From Ruminococcus flavefaciens (GTDB lineage Bacteria; Bacillota; Clostridia; Oscillospirales; Ruminococcaceae), in assembly GCA_002310115.1 (NCBI GenBank), contig DBYI01000085.1, positions 1 to 64,000 of the forward strand: a stretch of DNA of 64,000 nt, read 5' to 3'. Under the pieces are notes generated by a model. The model was not told the origin of the DNA. It searched no databases and saw nothing but the letters and a program-made list of their open reading frames with translations. A program made the translations under genes and the position numbers. This document shows, piece after piece, positions 28,618 to 37,369 of the stretch (within the stretch, counting starts at the first letter, position 1; every line of letters starts with the position of its first letter).

Positions 28618-30036
28618 TTACTCACTTTCGGTGAATAAGTAACCTTGTTCATCTGATCCATAATTATAATTTTGCATAATCGCAAAACCTTGTGATGGAT
28701 CAATTATCTTTTCAGGATCAATTTTCGAATTTAGATCAGATTCATTATTTCCCGCACTATAACGTTGAATATGTATCATGCCTCTTCCCTTAAGGTCTGC
28801 ATTATGTATTCTGAATGAATTACCTGTTTCATCGATAGTAATACAAATTGTAGGATCATATTGTGAAGAAAACAACATGAAATTAAAATTCGGGACATAT
28901 ATTTTCATTGAACTCTTACATTCCTTGGATACTGGAGTAACAAACTGGTTATCATCGCTAAATCCTATTATAAAAGTATTAAGAACATCCTCGGGAGCTA
29001 AGCTTTCTTCAGAATTATACGGCTCATAATATCCAAACTTCTTCCCTTCTGAGGAATTATTGTTTTCAATGCTATTCATTCCAATTCTTTTAAACATTGA
29101 GATTTCATTATCTTCACCTAATGGCAGAGCACTTACCCCATCAGGATACAATGAAAACTTCCACTTGACTCTTTGTTCATTTTCTCCTATAATATCATAA
29201 TAATACTCGTTTCCGTCTTCATTTTTAAAATAAACAACCTGAAACGGATATTTTTTTATATTACCTGCAGATTTATATATACTATCATAAATAAATGAAG
29301 CAACAGTGAGCTGTGTACCGTTTTCTCCAGCAACTTTTCCATATCGGTTCGAATAAAAATTATTTTCGATCAAATCTTCCATATCTAATTCACTCACTCC
29401 CTGATCTATTGCATACGCAACAATACCTGAATCAGAAAAATCTAATGTCTCCAGCTCTTCTGTCGTATACTTGCTATCAGTTTCTGCAACAGCAAGAAAA
29501 TTGGAGCAATCGAACTCTCCGGAATACTCTACAGCATACATCTGATTAGTAGGAACATCATTAAATGTTCTCACGAATAAGCGGACTCTAGAATCCGTAT
29601 CTTCACTAAACCTGAAAGGACACCTGCATAAAGGATTATACATTATATCATATTTGGCATAATCAATGAGCGCCATATCATAAACTTTATAAGTGTTTGT
29701 TTCAACTTCATTTTCAATCTCGCTTACTATAGATGTATATTTTATTTTATATTTATTATTATTTGATATATAGCTCTTTAATCCTGTGGTACGAGGTATA
29801 AAAGCAATGCAAGTAACAAATGCAGCAGCTAATGCAACAATTTTCATAACTGGAGAAATACTGAATCTGCCCGATACATTTTCTACATCACTTACGACTG
29901 TTTCATAGTCCGTCTCTCTCTCAGGGAAAATTTTTTCAGATATCTTATCGAAACAGTTAACTTCTGACGAAAGCCTGCACATTTTATTTTTAAGTTTCTT
30001 TTCAAACTCAATATCAATTAAATCATTGTTTTTCAT
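28618..30036 (-). CDS. Putative membrane-bound anti-sigma factor / sensor
   Basis: A 472-residue protein with a short cytosolic N-terminus (1-57, with charged helix FEKKLKNKMCRLSSEV), one transmembrane helix (about 62-80, VMKIVALAAAFVTCIAFIP) and a large extracellular part of unrecognised fold, rich in Asn, Tyr and acidic residues. The start overlaps the stop of the ECF sigma gene by 4 nt (ATGA), and the topology matches membrane anti-sigma factors. No classical anti-sigma zinc motif (HxxxCxxC) is visible, so the function rests on gene order and topology. Confidence 0.7.
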   Translation of the reverse strand: MKNNDLIDIEFEKKLKNKMCRLSSEVNCFDKISEKIFPERETDYETVVSDVENVSGRFSISPVMKIVALAAAFVTCIAFIPRTTGLKSYISNNNKYKIKYTSIVSEIENEVETNTYKVYDMALIDYAKYDIMYNPLCRCPFRFSEDTDSRVRLFVRTFNDVPTNQMYAVEYSGEFDCSNFLAVAETDSKYTTEELETLDFSDSGIVAYAIDQGVSELDMEDLIENNFYSNRYGKVAGENGTQLTVASFIYDSIYKSAGNIKKYPFQVVYFKNEDGNEYYYDIIGENEQRVKWKFSLYPDGVSALPLGEDNEISMFKRIGMNSIENNNSSEGKKFGYYEPYNSEESLAPEDVLNTFIIGFSDDNQFVTPVSKECKSSMKIYVPNFNFMLFSSQYDPTICITIDETGNSFRIHNADLKGRGMIHIQRYSAGNNESDLNSKIDPEKIIDPSQGFAIMQNYNYGSDEQGYLFTESE

Positions 30037-30626
30037 TTATTATCACCTGCCTTTATCTTTAAGATATCTATTGCCTTATGATATCTTGATTTTACAGTAG
30101 ATTCAGGACATTTCATGACTTTAGATATCTGTTTGAATGTCATATCAGCACAACATTTGAGGATAACAGTCTGTCTTTGCTTATCATTCAGCACTTTCAA
30201 AAGCTGATTTATGTATATACTATCCTCCACAATTCTATCGTCACATCCGTAATTCTGAATAATATCGTTCATCACCTCTCGTTTGAACCTTCGCCTGTAT
30301 TCCAGCGCAACATTACGAGCAACAGTGAGAATAAAACCTTTTCCATCCCCTTTTGAGGCAGAAAAGTGCTTTATCCTGGTGAGCCTGACGAAAGTTTCGG
30401 CGACGCAGTCCTCAGAAAGATGATAATCTTGAGTTATACTGTATGCAACAGCAAAAACGTAATCCTTGAACATTAGGTATAGCTTTTCAAGGCAAGCCTT
30501 AGACTTTGCGCATTCGATTATAAGCTGATTAACAGAACTACCTATATCGTCAGAATTGTTTATATTGTCAAATACTGTTATTATTTGGTCGTCACCTCCA
30601 ACGAGGGCTTTTATATGTACTTCCAC
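30033..30626 (-). CDS. ECF-type RNA polymerase sigma factor
   Basis: A 197-residue sigma-70 family protein with region 2 (about 45-105: LYLMFKDYVFAVAYSITQDYHLSEDCVAETFVRL) and region 4 (about 140-190: KVLNDKQRQTVILKCCADMTFKQISKVMKCPESTVKSRYHKAIDIL). Regions 1 and 3 are absent, as in ECF factors. It is first in a two-gene operon with the membrane protein that probably restrains it. A perfect 18-bp palindrome lies 63 nt upstream of the start. Confidence 0.9.
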   Translation of the reverse strand: MEVHIKALVGGDDQIITVFDNINNSDDIGSSVNQLIIECAKSKACLEKLYLMFKDYVFAVAYSITQDYHLSEDCVAETFVRLTRIKHFSASKGDGKGFILTVARNVALEYRRRFKREVMNDIIQNYGCDDRIVEDSIYINQLLKVLNDKQRQTVILKCCADMTFKQISKVMKCPESTVKSRYHKAIDILKIKAGDNK

Positions 30627-31106
30627 TTTCTCACTTCCTTTGATATTTTAAGATTATACAATACTATCAATCGTGTAATTCATATTAATTTTGAAAGCTT
30701 TCAAAAGTAAGTGATTTAAGAGGCAAAAAAAGACGAAAAAAACTAAAAAAATTTTGATTAATTAATATTACAAGATATACTTCTTATTGCCGAAAAGAAA
30801 AGCGATATATTTCAGCACATAGTACTCTACCATAAGAGAAAATATTTTTTCCCATAAATATACAATTGTTCTCAATATATAATACTCAAACTTTCTATCG
30901 ATAAACTCCTGATCCGTTCGTCTGTCAATATAAAAAATCATTTCAACATTATCAAAATCGATAATTATGGCAGAATTATAACGTTTAATCGAAGAATAAA
31001 AAGTCGGATAAAATAATCTATCATAAAAAAACAATATATGTTTTTACTAGTAATTTTCAATATTCAAAATACATTTTCAACACATTGTTGAAACAGCTGT
31101 TAAAAA
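30627..31106. other. A/T-rich intergenic region with a palindrome
   Basis: I see no supportable gene. A weak 88-codon frame (30768-31034, minus) starts with TTG, lacks a ribosome-binding site and is extremely A/T-rich. The only structured element is the palindrome at 30689-30706. Confidence 0.45.
30689..30706. promoter_or_regulatory. Perfect 18-bp palindrome upstream of the sigma gene
   Basis: TTTTGAAAGCTTTCAAAA is its own reverse complement. It lies 63 nt before the ECF sigma ATG in an otherwise A/T-rich region, where a dimeric regulator could bind. No clear -35/-10 pair adjoins it. Confidence 0.5.
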
Positions 31107-31128
31107 TTGCTCCCTTCAAAGGGAGCAA
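31107..31128 (-). terminator. Terminator of the CobW gene pair
   Basis: TTGCTCCC (31107-31114) pairs with GGGAGCAA (31121-31128); on the minus strand TTTTTAACAG follows. It starts 8 nt after the stop of the second CobW gene. Confidence 0.8.
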
Positions 31129-31135
31129 AATCTAA

Positions 31136-32110
31136 TCAATAAAAAGTTGCTACAGGCTGCTCGGGAGCCTCTGCCGTTTCGATGCTTCTAACAAGTAGTA
31201 ACGGACCTTTTCCACGATAGAGCTTGTGCTTCTGCACACTTATCTTTCCTGTAACGTTCACCCACGACTTATTTGCAGGCTCATTTCCGTCATCAGCCTG
31301 AGCCGCAAGCCAGCAGTACTGTATATCTTCCACACAACATGTCATAATATGACGCCCAACAGCAAACGTATTTGCAGGGAACTTATCATTTTTAGCTGTA
31401 AGAGCCTTGAAAATCATAGTCTTTCCATCATATTTGAACGGATCGTCCATGATATCCCTGTACCAAAGAGCAAAGTCCTTATCTTCAATCTTTATCTCAT
31501 CAGCCTCCACGTCGAATGGTAGCGGATCCTCGATATCATCATAAGCAACTCGTCCATCGGTGTATTCATATACTATCTCGGCACTTCTGCTTACACCTCT
31601 TACCACTTTATGATACTCATTAGGGTCAAATTTTTCCTCAAAGCGATTGAAAATGACCATTTCAGCAACATTCAGCTTGTCTACAACAAGACTTCTCATA
31701 TTTGCATTATAATTGTTGAAAGTCGTAGCATCAACAAAGAACATAGTCTGCGCTATGGTTGTATCATCAGGCATAGCCTTGTAAAAGTCATCCATAAGCC
31801 ACATACCATTATATTCACAAACAATACGCTCAGCGCCACTTTCTTTAAGTAACTTCGTTAAATTTTCCATTGTAAACTCAGACTTATCATCAATTACGTG
31901 GGTTACAATATTTTTCTTGGGCATACGAGATATATCATACTCTTCAACACCCTCCTCGCATATAAGCAAAAGTGTTTTTTCACCCTTATTGAAACGCTTA
32001 TCCTCCAGTGTTTCCTGTATGAACTTAGTCTTTCCGGCTTCAAGAAATCCGAGGAAAAGGTATATTGGTATTACATCGTTTTGATCAGGCACGATAAATG
32101 CTCCTTTCAA
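31136..32110 (-). CDS. CobW-like GTPase fused to a DUF1980/YcgQ-like C-terminal domain
   Basis: A 324-residue protein. Residues about 14-190 are a CobW/G3E-type P-loop domain (LGFLEAGKTKFIQE, with Glu where CobW proteins have Gly; FVDATTFNNY; MVIFNRFEE). It lacks the CxCC metal motif of its neighbour. Residues about 235-318 resemble the C-terminal domain of YcgQ (TIGR03943): FAVGRHIMTCCVEDIQ, then SWVNVTGKIS. The family combination points to metal handling, possibly zinc, which is inferred. Its ATG overlaps the upstream CobW gene by 4 nt. Confidence 0.75.
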   Translation of the reverse strand: MKGAFIVPDQNDVIPIYLFLGFLEAGKTKFIQETLEDKRFNKGEKTLLLICEEGVEEYDISRMPKKNIVTHVIDDKSEFTMENLTKLLKESGAERIVCEYNGMWLMDDFYKAMPDDTTIAQTMFFVDATTFNNYNANMRSLVVDKLNVAEMVIFNRFEEKFDPNEYHKVVRGVSRSAEIVYEYTDGRVAYDDIEDPLPFDVEADEIKIEDKDFALWYRDIMDDPFKYDGKTMIFKALTAKNDKFPANTFAVGRHIMTCCVEDIQYCWLAAQADDGNEPANKSWVNVTGKISVQKHKLYRGKGPLLLVRSIETAEAPEQPVATFY

Positions 32111-33300
32111 TTAGCTTTGAAAAGATCGGCAATAGCATCCTCGTTTATCTTTGAACCAATAACACAGAGCCTGCCGATAGTACTAGCGCTTCCTGTACGA
32201 ACATCAGGCACTCCTGGTACATAATCGTAATGTATCCACTTGCCGTCAGTCCCTGCAACTATACCTTTTGCACGAAGTACCATGCCATATTTATCCTCAT
32301 CACTGAGAGCTTCAAGGGCAGACTTTATCTCATCAGGAGTATAAGCTCTTGTGGTTTCTCTACCCCAACTTGTAAATACTTCGTCAGCATGGTGATGATG
32401 TTCATGATCGTGATCATGTCCATGTTCATGATCATGGCAACCGCAAGTACAGTCTGGGCCGTGATCATGATCGTGGTGATGATGTTCGTATTCCTCATCA
32501 TGATCATGGTGGTGATGTTCACATTCCTCATCATGATCATGGTGGTGATGTTCACATTCTTCATCATGACCATGGTGGTGATGTTCACATTCCTCATCAT
32601 GATCATGGTGGTGATGTTCACATTCTTCATCATGACCTTGGTGATGGTGATGATGATCATGATGAGCTGCTTCCTCAAGGAGCTCATTAAGTTCATCATC
32701 AAGCGTATTTTTCTGTGTCATAGCATCAACTAACTGATTTCCTGTGAGCTCATCCCATTCAGTAGTAACGATAGGAGCTGCAGGATTCTTCTCGCGTAAA
32801 CTCTTAACGCAGTCATTTAGCTTATCTTGTGAGAGTCCGCTTGTATGACTGAGAATAAGGCAACTTGCATATGTTATCTGGTTATCAAAAAACTCGCCGA
32901 AATTCTTCATATACATCTTGTACTTCTTAGCATCAACAACAGTCGTGAAACCATCAAGCTCAACATCATGTGCATTGATATTCTGAACTGCGCGGATAAC
33001 ATCGCTGAGCTTTCCAACACCTGATGGCTCAATAAGTATGCGGTCAGGAGCGTAATCAGCAAGCACCTTTTCAAGAGCTTTTCCAAAATCGCCGACTAAG
33101 CTGCAACAAATACAGCCAGAGTTCATTTCAGTTATCTCAACACCTGCATCTTGCAAAAAGCCTCCGTCAATACCTATTTGTCCGAATTCGTTTTCGATAA
33201 GTACAAGCTTTTCGCCTTTATATCCATCCTGAATAAGCTTCTTTATAAGAGTGGTCTTTCCAGCACCGAGGAAACCCGAGAAGATAGTAATCTTTGTCAT
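32107..33300 (-). CDS. CobW/ZNG1-family GTPase with His-rich tandem repeats
   Basis: A 397-residue G3E GTPase of the zinc metallochaperone type. The P-loop is FSGFLGAGKTTLI (residues 8-20), ENEFGQIGID contains the switch Glu, the metal motif GCICC occurs near residue 63, and EPSGVGKLSDV is Walker-B-like. Between the GTPase core and the CobW C-terminal domain (about 310-395) lies a His-rich insert (about 213-305) with five tandem copies of an 11-residue unit like HDEECEHHHHD, plus CTCGCHDHEHGHDHDHEHHHH. The insert probably binds zinc or nickel. It is the first gene of the pair. Confidence 0.88.
   Translation of the reverse strand: MTKITIFSGFLGAGKTTLIKKLIQDGYKGEKLVLIENEFGQIGIDGGFLQDAGVEITEMNSGCICCSLVGDFGKALEKVLADYAPDRILIEPSGVGKLSDVIRAVQNINAHDVELDGFTTVVDAKKYKMYMKNFGEFFDNQITYASCLILSHTSGLSQDKLNDCVKSLREKNPAAPIVTTEWDELTGNQLVDAMTQKNTLDDELNELLEEAAHHDHHHHHQGHDEECEHHHHDHDEECEHHHHGHDEECEHHHHDHDEECEHHHHDHDEEYEHHHHDHDHGPDCTCGCHDHEHGHDHDHEHHHHADEVFTSWGRETTRAYTPDEIKSALEALSDEDKYGMVLRAKGIVAGTDGKWIHYDYVPGVPDVRTGSASTIGRLCVIGSKINEDAIADLFKAN
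32478..32642 (-). repeat. 33-bp in-frame tandem repeats (His-rich insert)
   Basis: About five near-identical 33-bp units encode HDEECEHHHHD with changes only at a few positions (D/G, C/Y). Perfect in-frame repeats such as these are prone to copy-number change by slippage or recombination, which would vary metal-binding capacity. Confidence 0.8.
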
Positions 33301-33384
33301 ATGAACAACACTTCTTTCATAGTTTTTGATTCAAAAAATATTATATCACATCGATAATAATAAATCAAGCCCTATATAAACATT

Positions 33385-33412
33385 ACGGCTGTCGATCAAA
33401 AACGACAGCCGT
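33385..33412 (-). terminator. Hairpin after the EF-G-like gene
   Basis: ACGGCTGTCG (33385-33394) pairs with CGACAGCCGT (33403-33412), a 10-bp perfect stem 8 nt past the stop. The minus-strand tail (AATGTTTATA) is only weakly T-rich. Confidence 0.7.
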
Positions 33413-33419
33413 TAATAAC

Positions 33420-35501
33420 TTATTCTTCAGCCCCAACGGAGGAAATAACCTCTGCAAGCAGATTTGCAGGGAGCTGTTCATATCTTACAAAATCAAATGT
33501 AAAACTTCCTAGACCTCTTGTGGTCTGGCGAAGATACATCGCGAAATCATGCATCTCACGCATAGGTACTTCAGCCTGAATAACTGTATTTCCGCCACCA
33601 ACAGGCTCCATACCGAGAACTCTACCTCTACGCTTATTAAGTTCTCCCATAATATCTCCTGTATTATCATCAGGTGCTGTTACCTTGAGTTCACCAATAG
33701 GCTCCAACATAACTGGATCAGCTTGTCTTAGACCTTCCTTGTACGCAATGGAAGCAGCAGTCTTAAATGCCATTTCAGATGAATCAACAGGATGGTATGA
33801 ACCATCAACTAGAATCGCCTTAAGTCCTACAACCGGACAACCAGCCAGAACACCCTTTCTAACACTTTCTTCAAGACCCTTCTGAACTGCCGGGAAGTAA
33901 TTCTTAGGAACAGCTCCGCCGAATATCTTCTCCTCAAATACAAGAGTATCACTTACGCATGGCTCAAACTCAATCCAAACGTCGCCGAACTGACCGTGAC
34001 CACCAGATTGCTTTTTATGTCGGCCCTGTACCTTAACCTTCTTTCGAATAGTTTCTTTATAAGCTATCTTAGGTACACTAAGATTAACATCTACGCCAAA
34101 CTTACTCTTGAGCTTTGCAGCAGCTACTTCGATATGTTGTTCACCAAGGCCACTGAGAATCTGCTCCTTTGTAGTATCGTCCTGAACATAGGTAAGAGTT
34201 GGATCTTCCTCAATAAGACGCTGAATGCTTGTTGAAATCTTGGCTTCGTCGCCCTGTGTCTTTGCCTTAACAGCCATAGAATAACAAGGTTTCGGGAACT
34301 CCATTCCGCCAAACTCAACAGCTCTAGAATTATTAGCTAGCGAATCTCCAGTATTTGCTGAAATCTTTGAAGCTACAACAATATCACCTGCATAAGCAAC
34401 TGATACTTCAGTCTGTTTCTTACCGCAGAGAGAGTATAGCTTTCCTATCTTCTCAGTTGAACCAGTTGTAGAATTCATAACATCACAGTTGGAAGTAAGC
34501 TTACCAGACATAACTCTGATAAATGACATCTTGCCAACAAATGGATCAGCAACTGTCTTGAATACAAAAGCTGAAAGAGGAGCATTAACATCGCATTCTA
34601 CTTCAACAACATCCTTTGTAGCTGTATAAGCCTCTGAAGGATATACCTCGTTAGGTGAAGGGAGCAAAAGTTCAATTTCCTTTAGAAGCATATCAATACC
34701 TGCCAGTTCAGTAGCAGAAGTACAAACAACCGGAGTAATAATACCTCTATTCATACCATCATGTATACCGTCAATAAGTTCTTTCTGTGTAAAAGGCTCT
34801 CCTTCGAAAAACTTCTCCATAAGCTCTTCTGAAGTCTCAGCAACTGCTTCTGAAACTGCAGCAACAAGACCATCAACACGATACTCGAACTTTTCTGATA
34901 TTTCTGCAGTAGGCATCTCTGTTTCAATAGCGTTACCCTTAGAATCATATTTATAACATTTCATCTCAATGAGATTAACATATTCAACAATTGCACCATG
35001 GCTGATAACAGGAACAACAACAGGGCAAACTGTAGGACCGAATACAGTCTTGAGCTCTGTGAGCACATTAAAGAAGTTAGCATCCTTATCGTCGATTTTT
35101 GTAACAACGAACATCTTAGACTTACCCTGCTTTACAGCTTCTTCGTAAGCTTTTCTTGCACCTACTTTAACACCTGACTTAGCAGAGACAGTTATCATTA
35201 CCGTATCAGAAGCTCTAATACCTTCAATCATTTCAGCTGCGAAGTCAAACAAACCTGGAGTATCAAGGATATTTACCTTAAAATCGTTATATTCAAAAGA
35301 AGCAAGAGAAGTACCAATCGAGATCTGTCTCTTGATTTCTTCAGGATCATAATCACAAACCGTTGTGCCGTCAGCAGTCTTACCGAGACGATCGGAAGCT
35401 CCTGCTTTGAAAAGTACAGCCTCAGCAAGAGAAGTTTTTCCCGAGCCGTTGTGGCCAGCAAATGCTATGTTTTTTACCTTGTTAACATCATATTCTTTCA
35501 T
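33420..35501 (-). CDS. Elongation factor G-like translational GTPase (paralogue)
   Basis: A 693-residue protein with the five EF-G domains. G1 is AGHNGSGKTS (15-24), G3 NILDTPGLFDF, G4 VTKIDDKD. Domain II covers about 285-370, domain III is near LEEDPTLTYVQDDTT-like sequence, domain IV includes GGHGQFGDVWIEFEP, and domain V ends MREMHDFAMYLRQTTRGLGSF. The AGHNGSGKTS start and the divergent G2 region mark the EF-G-like (FusA2-type) subgroup rather than the housekeeping EF-G in the str operon. Its exact role (ribosome rescue, stress or tetracycline-type protection) is not settled. Confidence 0.88.
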   Translation of the reverse strand: MKEYDVNKVKNIAFAGHNGSGKTSLAEAVLFKAGASDRLGKTADGTTVCDYDPEEIKRQISIGTSLASFEYNDFKVNILDTPGLFDFAAEMIEGIRASDTVMITVSAKSGVKVGARKAYEEAVKQGKSKMFVVTKIDDKDANFFNVLTELKTVFGPTVCPVVVPVISHGAIVEYVNLIEMKCYKYDSKGNAIETEMPTAEISEKFEYRVDGLVAAVSEAVAETSEELMEKFFEGEPFTQKELIDGIHDGMNRGIITPVVCTSATELAGIDMLLKEIELLLPSPNEVYPSEAYTATKDVVEVECDVNAPLSAFVFKTVADPFVGKMSFIRVMSGKLTSNCDVMNSTTGSTEKIGKLYSLCGKKQTEVSVAYAGDIVVASKISANTGDSLANNSRAVEFGGMEFPKPCYSMAVKAKTQGDEAKISTSIQRLIEEDPTLTYVQDDTTKEQILSGLGEQHIEVAAAKLKSKFGVDVNLSVPKIAYKETIRKKVKVQGRHKKQSGGHGQFGDVWIEFEPCVSDTLVFEEKIFGGAVPKNYFPAVQKGLEESVRKGVLAGCPVVGLKAILVDGSYHPVDSSEMAFKTAASIAYKEGLRQADPVMLEPIGELKVTAPDDNTGDIMGELNKRRGRVLGMEPVGGGNTVIQAEVPMREMHDFAMYLRQTTRGLGSFTFDFVRYEQLPANLLAEVISSVGAEE

Positions 35502-35609
35502 GACAAAGTTTCTCCTCTTAATTGGTTTATCCGTCTTATATCCACGGCATACAATTATTATAATTCATTAATAAAAAAATTGCAATACTAACATAAAATT
35601 TTCTACATT

Positions 35610-37157
35610 TCATATTACACGGCCAGCAGTTTGTTGTGCAGTATCACCAAAAACTTCTTCTCCGCATTTACTAAATAGCTTTACTTTCCCTAATGCGGAG
35701 AATACTGCAAAATATACTCCTCCCCAAATTATCCCGAAAAACAGCATTTCCATTATACTATAAATTTTGTTTTTCGTTAATCTAAAAAACAGTTCAACAA
35801 CTGACATTGTACCAAACGCCAGGATTATGGGAAAAATCAATGTTCCACAAAGTGCCGCACGTGCTTCTGTTGACTTTATAACTTTTAAAAATCTCATACA
35901 GTTCCCGAAAATGTTACTTGCATAGTAAGAAATAACAACTCCGAAAAAACCTATCCTTGGTATCAATAATACAACTGTCACTATACGTATTATATATTCA
36001 AACAGGTAATTAACAGATGAAAAGCTTTGCAATCCAAGGCCTTTAATTAATGCTTCAAGGATTATCTCCATATAAATAAACGGTATAACCGGCGCAATCA
36101 TTGTGATTATACTTCCCGCAAGCTCACCACCACCAAGTTTCTCACCGATTATACTTCCAAATCTCATTATAAAGGCCGCTGCAAAAACAGAATACATCAG
36201 TGTCCACGAATTAAGACGCTCAGTAATGTACTTGATGCGACATCTATTACCTGCAGCTGAAGCTCGCGCGGCTTCACTTACTACTATCCCAGATATTGAA
36301 CACATAACAACCGATGGAAAAAATAGAATTGGAATCACTATTGCTTCAAATATGCCGAATTTTCCAAGTGCATCCCCGGCTGAATCACCATACATTCTCA
36401 GACAAATAGGTATCAATGCGTCATTGGTGCCACTTAGGACAGCAGTAAGTATTCCCCCACCCATTATTGGAATTGAATATGCAATATATTCACGAAAATT
36501 AATAGAACATTTCGTAAAAAATTTCTTATGCATGCATAAATAAGAAATTCCTAAATACAGCATCGAAGTACAGTTTCCCGCAATTATCCCCACTATCATT
36601 ATATCGCAGGCCTCTTCTTCTCCTGAAACCCCTTTGATAAGTGAAAATACAACAATAACTACACATTTTATCCCAAAATCTAAAATATCACTTACTGCCG
36701 CTACCGAAGCATTTCTACATGCATTAAAGTATCCCTTAATACATGCAGAAATTGCACCGGTTACAAGCGCTATAGGCATAAATCGAATAGCAGCAGTCAT
36801 ATTAACGTCGCTGAAAAATCTTTGGCTTATTCCATTAGCGAAAATCAGAATTACAGCAGATACAGTTATACTGAGCATTAAACAAAACTTAATCCCATAA
36901 AAAAGAATTGCATTAGGATCACCAGTAGGCTTTCCAAATTCCTCAGAGACAAGACGACTAGTACAAATATACGCATTTCCGTTCGAGACTATTCCCGCTA
37001 ATCCGAGAAATGATCCCATAAGACTTAGTATGCCTATAGCAGAAGAGCCAATTTGCTTCGTTATGAAAACGTTTAGCATCAGCGCCATCGTGTCGAGAAT
37101 AAGCTGCATTATTGTCAGCAGCGCGGTATCACGTACTATCTTACTTTTAATTATCAT
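35610..37157 (-). CDS. SpoVB/MurJ-like polysaccharide or lipid flippase (MOP superfamily)
   Basis: A 515-residue integral membrane protein with about fourteen hydrophobic helices, resembling SpoVB/Wzx-type oligosaccharidyl-lipid flippases: KIVRDTALLTIMQLILDTMALMLN at the N-terminus, LMGSFLGLAGIVSNG, and a C-terminal polysaccharide-synthesis half. It probably moves a lipid-linked sugar across the membrane; the cargo is unknown. I start at the ATG at 37157 because GGAGG lies 5 nt upstream. The ATG four codons earlier overlaps that ribosome-binding site. Confidence 0.85.
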   Translation of the reverse strand: MIIKSKIVRDTALLTIMQLILDTMALMLNVFITKQIGSSAIGILSLMGSFLGLAGIVSNGNAYICTSRLVSEEFGKPTGDPNAILFYGIKFCLMLSITVSAVILIFANGISQRFFSDVNMTAAIRFMPIALVTGAISACIKGYFNACRNASVAAVSDILDFGIKCVVIVVFSLIKGVSGEEEACDIMIVGIIAGNCTSMLYLGISYLCMHKKFFTKCSINFREYIAYSIPIMGGGILTAVLSGTNDALIPICLRMYGDSAGDALGKFGIFEAIVIPILFFPSVVMCSISGIVVSEAARASAAGNRCRIKYITERLNSWTLMYSVFAAAFIMRFGSIIGEKLGGGELAGSIITMIAPVIPFIYMEIILEALIKGLGLQSFSSVNYLFEYIIRIVTVVLLIPRIGFFGVVISYYASNIFGNCMRFLKVIKSTEARAALCGTLIFPIILAFGTMSVVELFFRLTKNKIYSIMEMLFFGIIWGGVYFAVFSALGKVKLFSKCGEEVFGDTAQQTAGRVI

Positions 37158-37266
37158 AGCTTCCTCCATTATTTACTAGTGTATTTTATGGAGTAGCAGT
37201 CATAAAAATGACAAAAAACTTCACGTAAACTTTTAATCTATTCCCTCAATAGATTAAACTGAAATA

Positions 37267-37302
37267 GGAGTATGACAGAATTTAGAATTCTCATCATACT
37301 CC
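37267..37302. terminator. Hairpin after the LRR-dockerin gene
   Basis: GGAGTATGA (37267-37275) pairs with TCATACTCC (37294-37302) around an A/T-rich 18-nt loop that can itself pair (GAATT/AATTC). The plus-strand side continues TTTTC. It lies between the LRR gene and the flippase gene on the minus strand. Confidence 0.5.
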
Positions 37303-37369
37303 TTTTCATTAATTACAGATTCGGCATACTAATATTAAAACAAATGCCACAACTGATATCAATAATGTT

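Noticed and set aside
30768..31034. 88-codon minus-strand frame
   Set aside because: TTG start without a ribosome-binding site, extreme A/T bias, no motif. A small membrane peptide cannot be excluded but is unsupported.
32470..32645. CRISPR array
   Set aside because: The regular 33-bp repeats here have no spacers; they are in-frame coding repeats. No repeat-spacer array was seen elsewhere.
32230..32733. 167-codon Met/Val-rich plus-strand frame across the His-rich region
   Set aside because: It is the antisense of the His/Asp repeats in the CobW gene; its periodicity follows the 33-bp repeat.
34300..35501. Housekeeping EF-G (fusA)
   Set aside because: The AGHNGSGKTS P-loop start and divergent G2 region, with no rpsL/rpsG/tuf neighbours, fit the EF-G-like paralogue rather than the str-operon factor.
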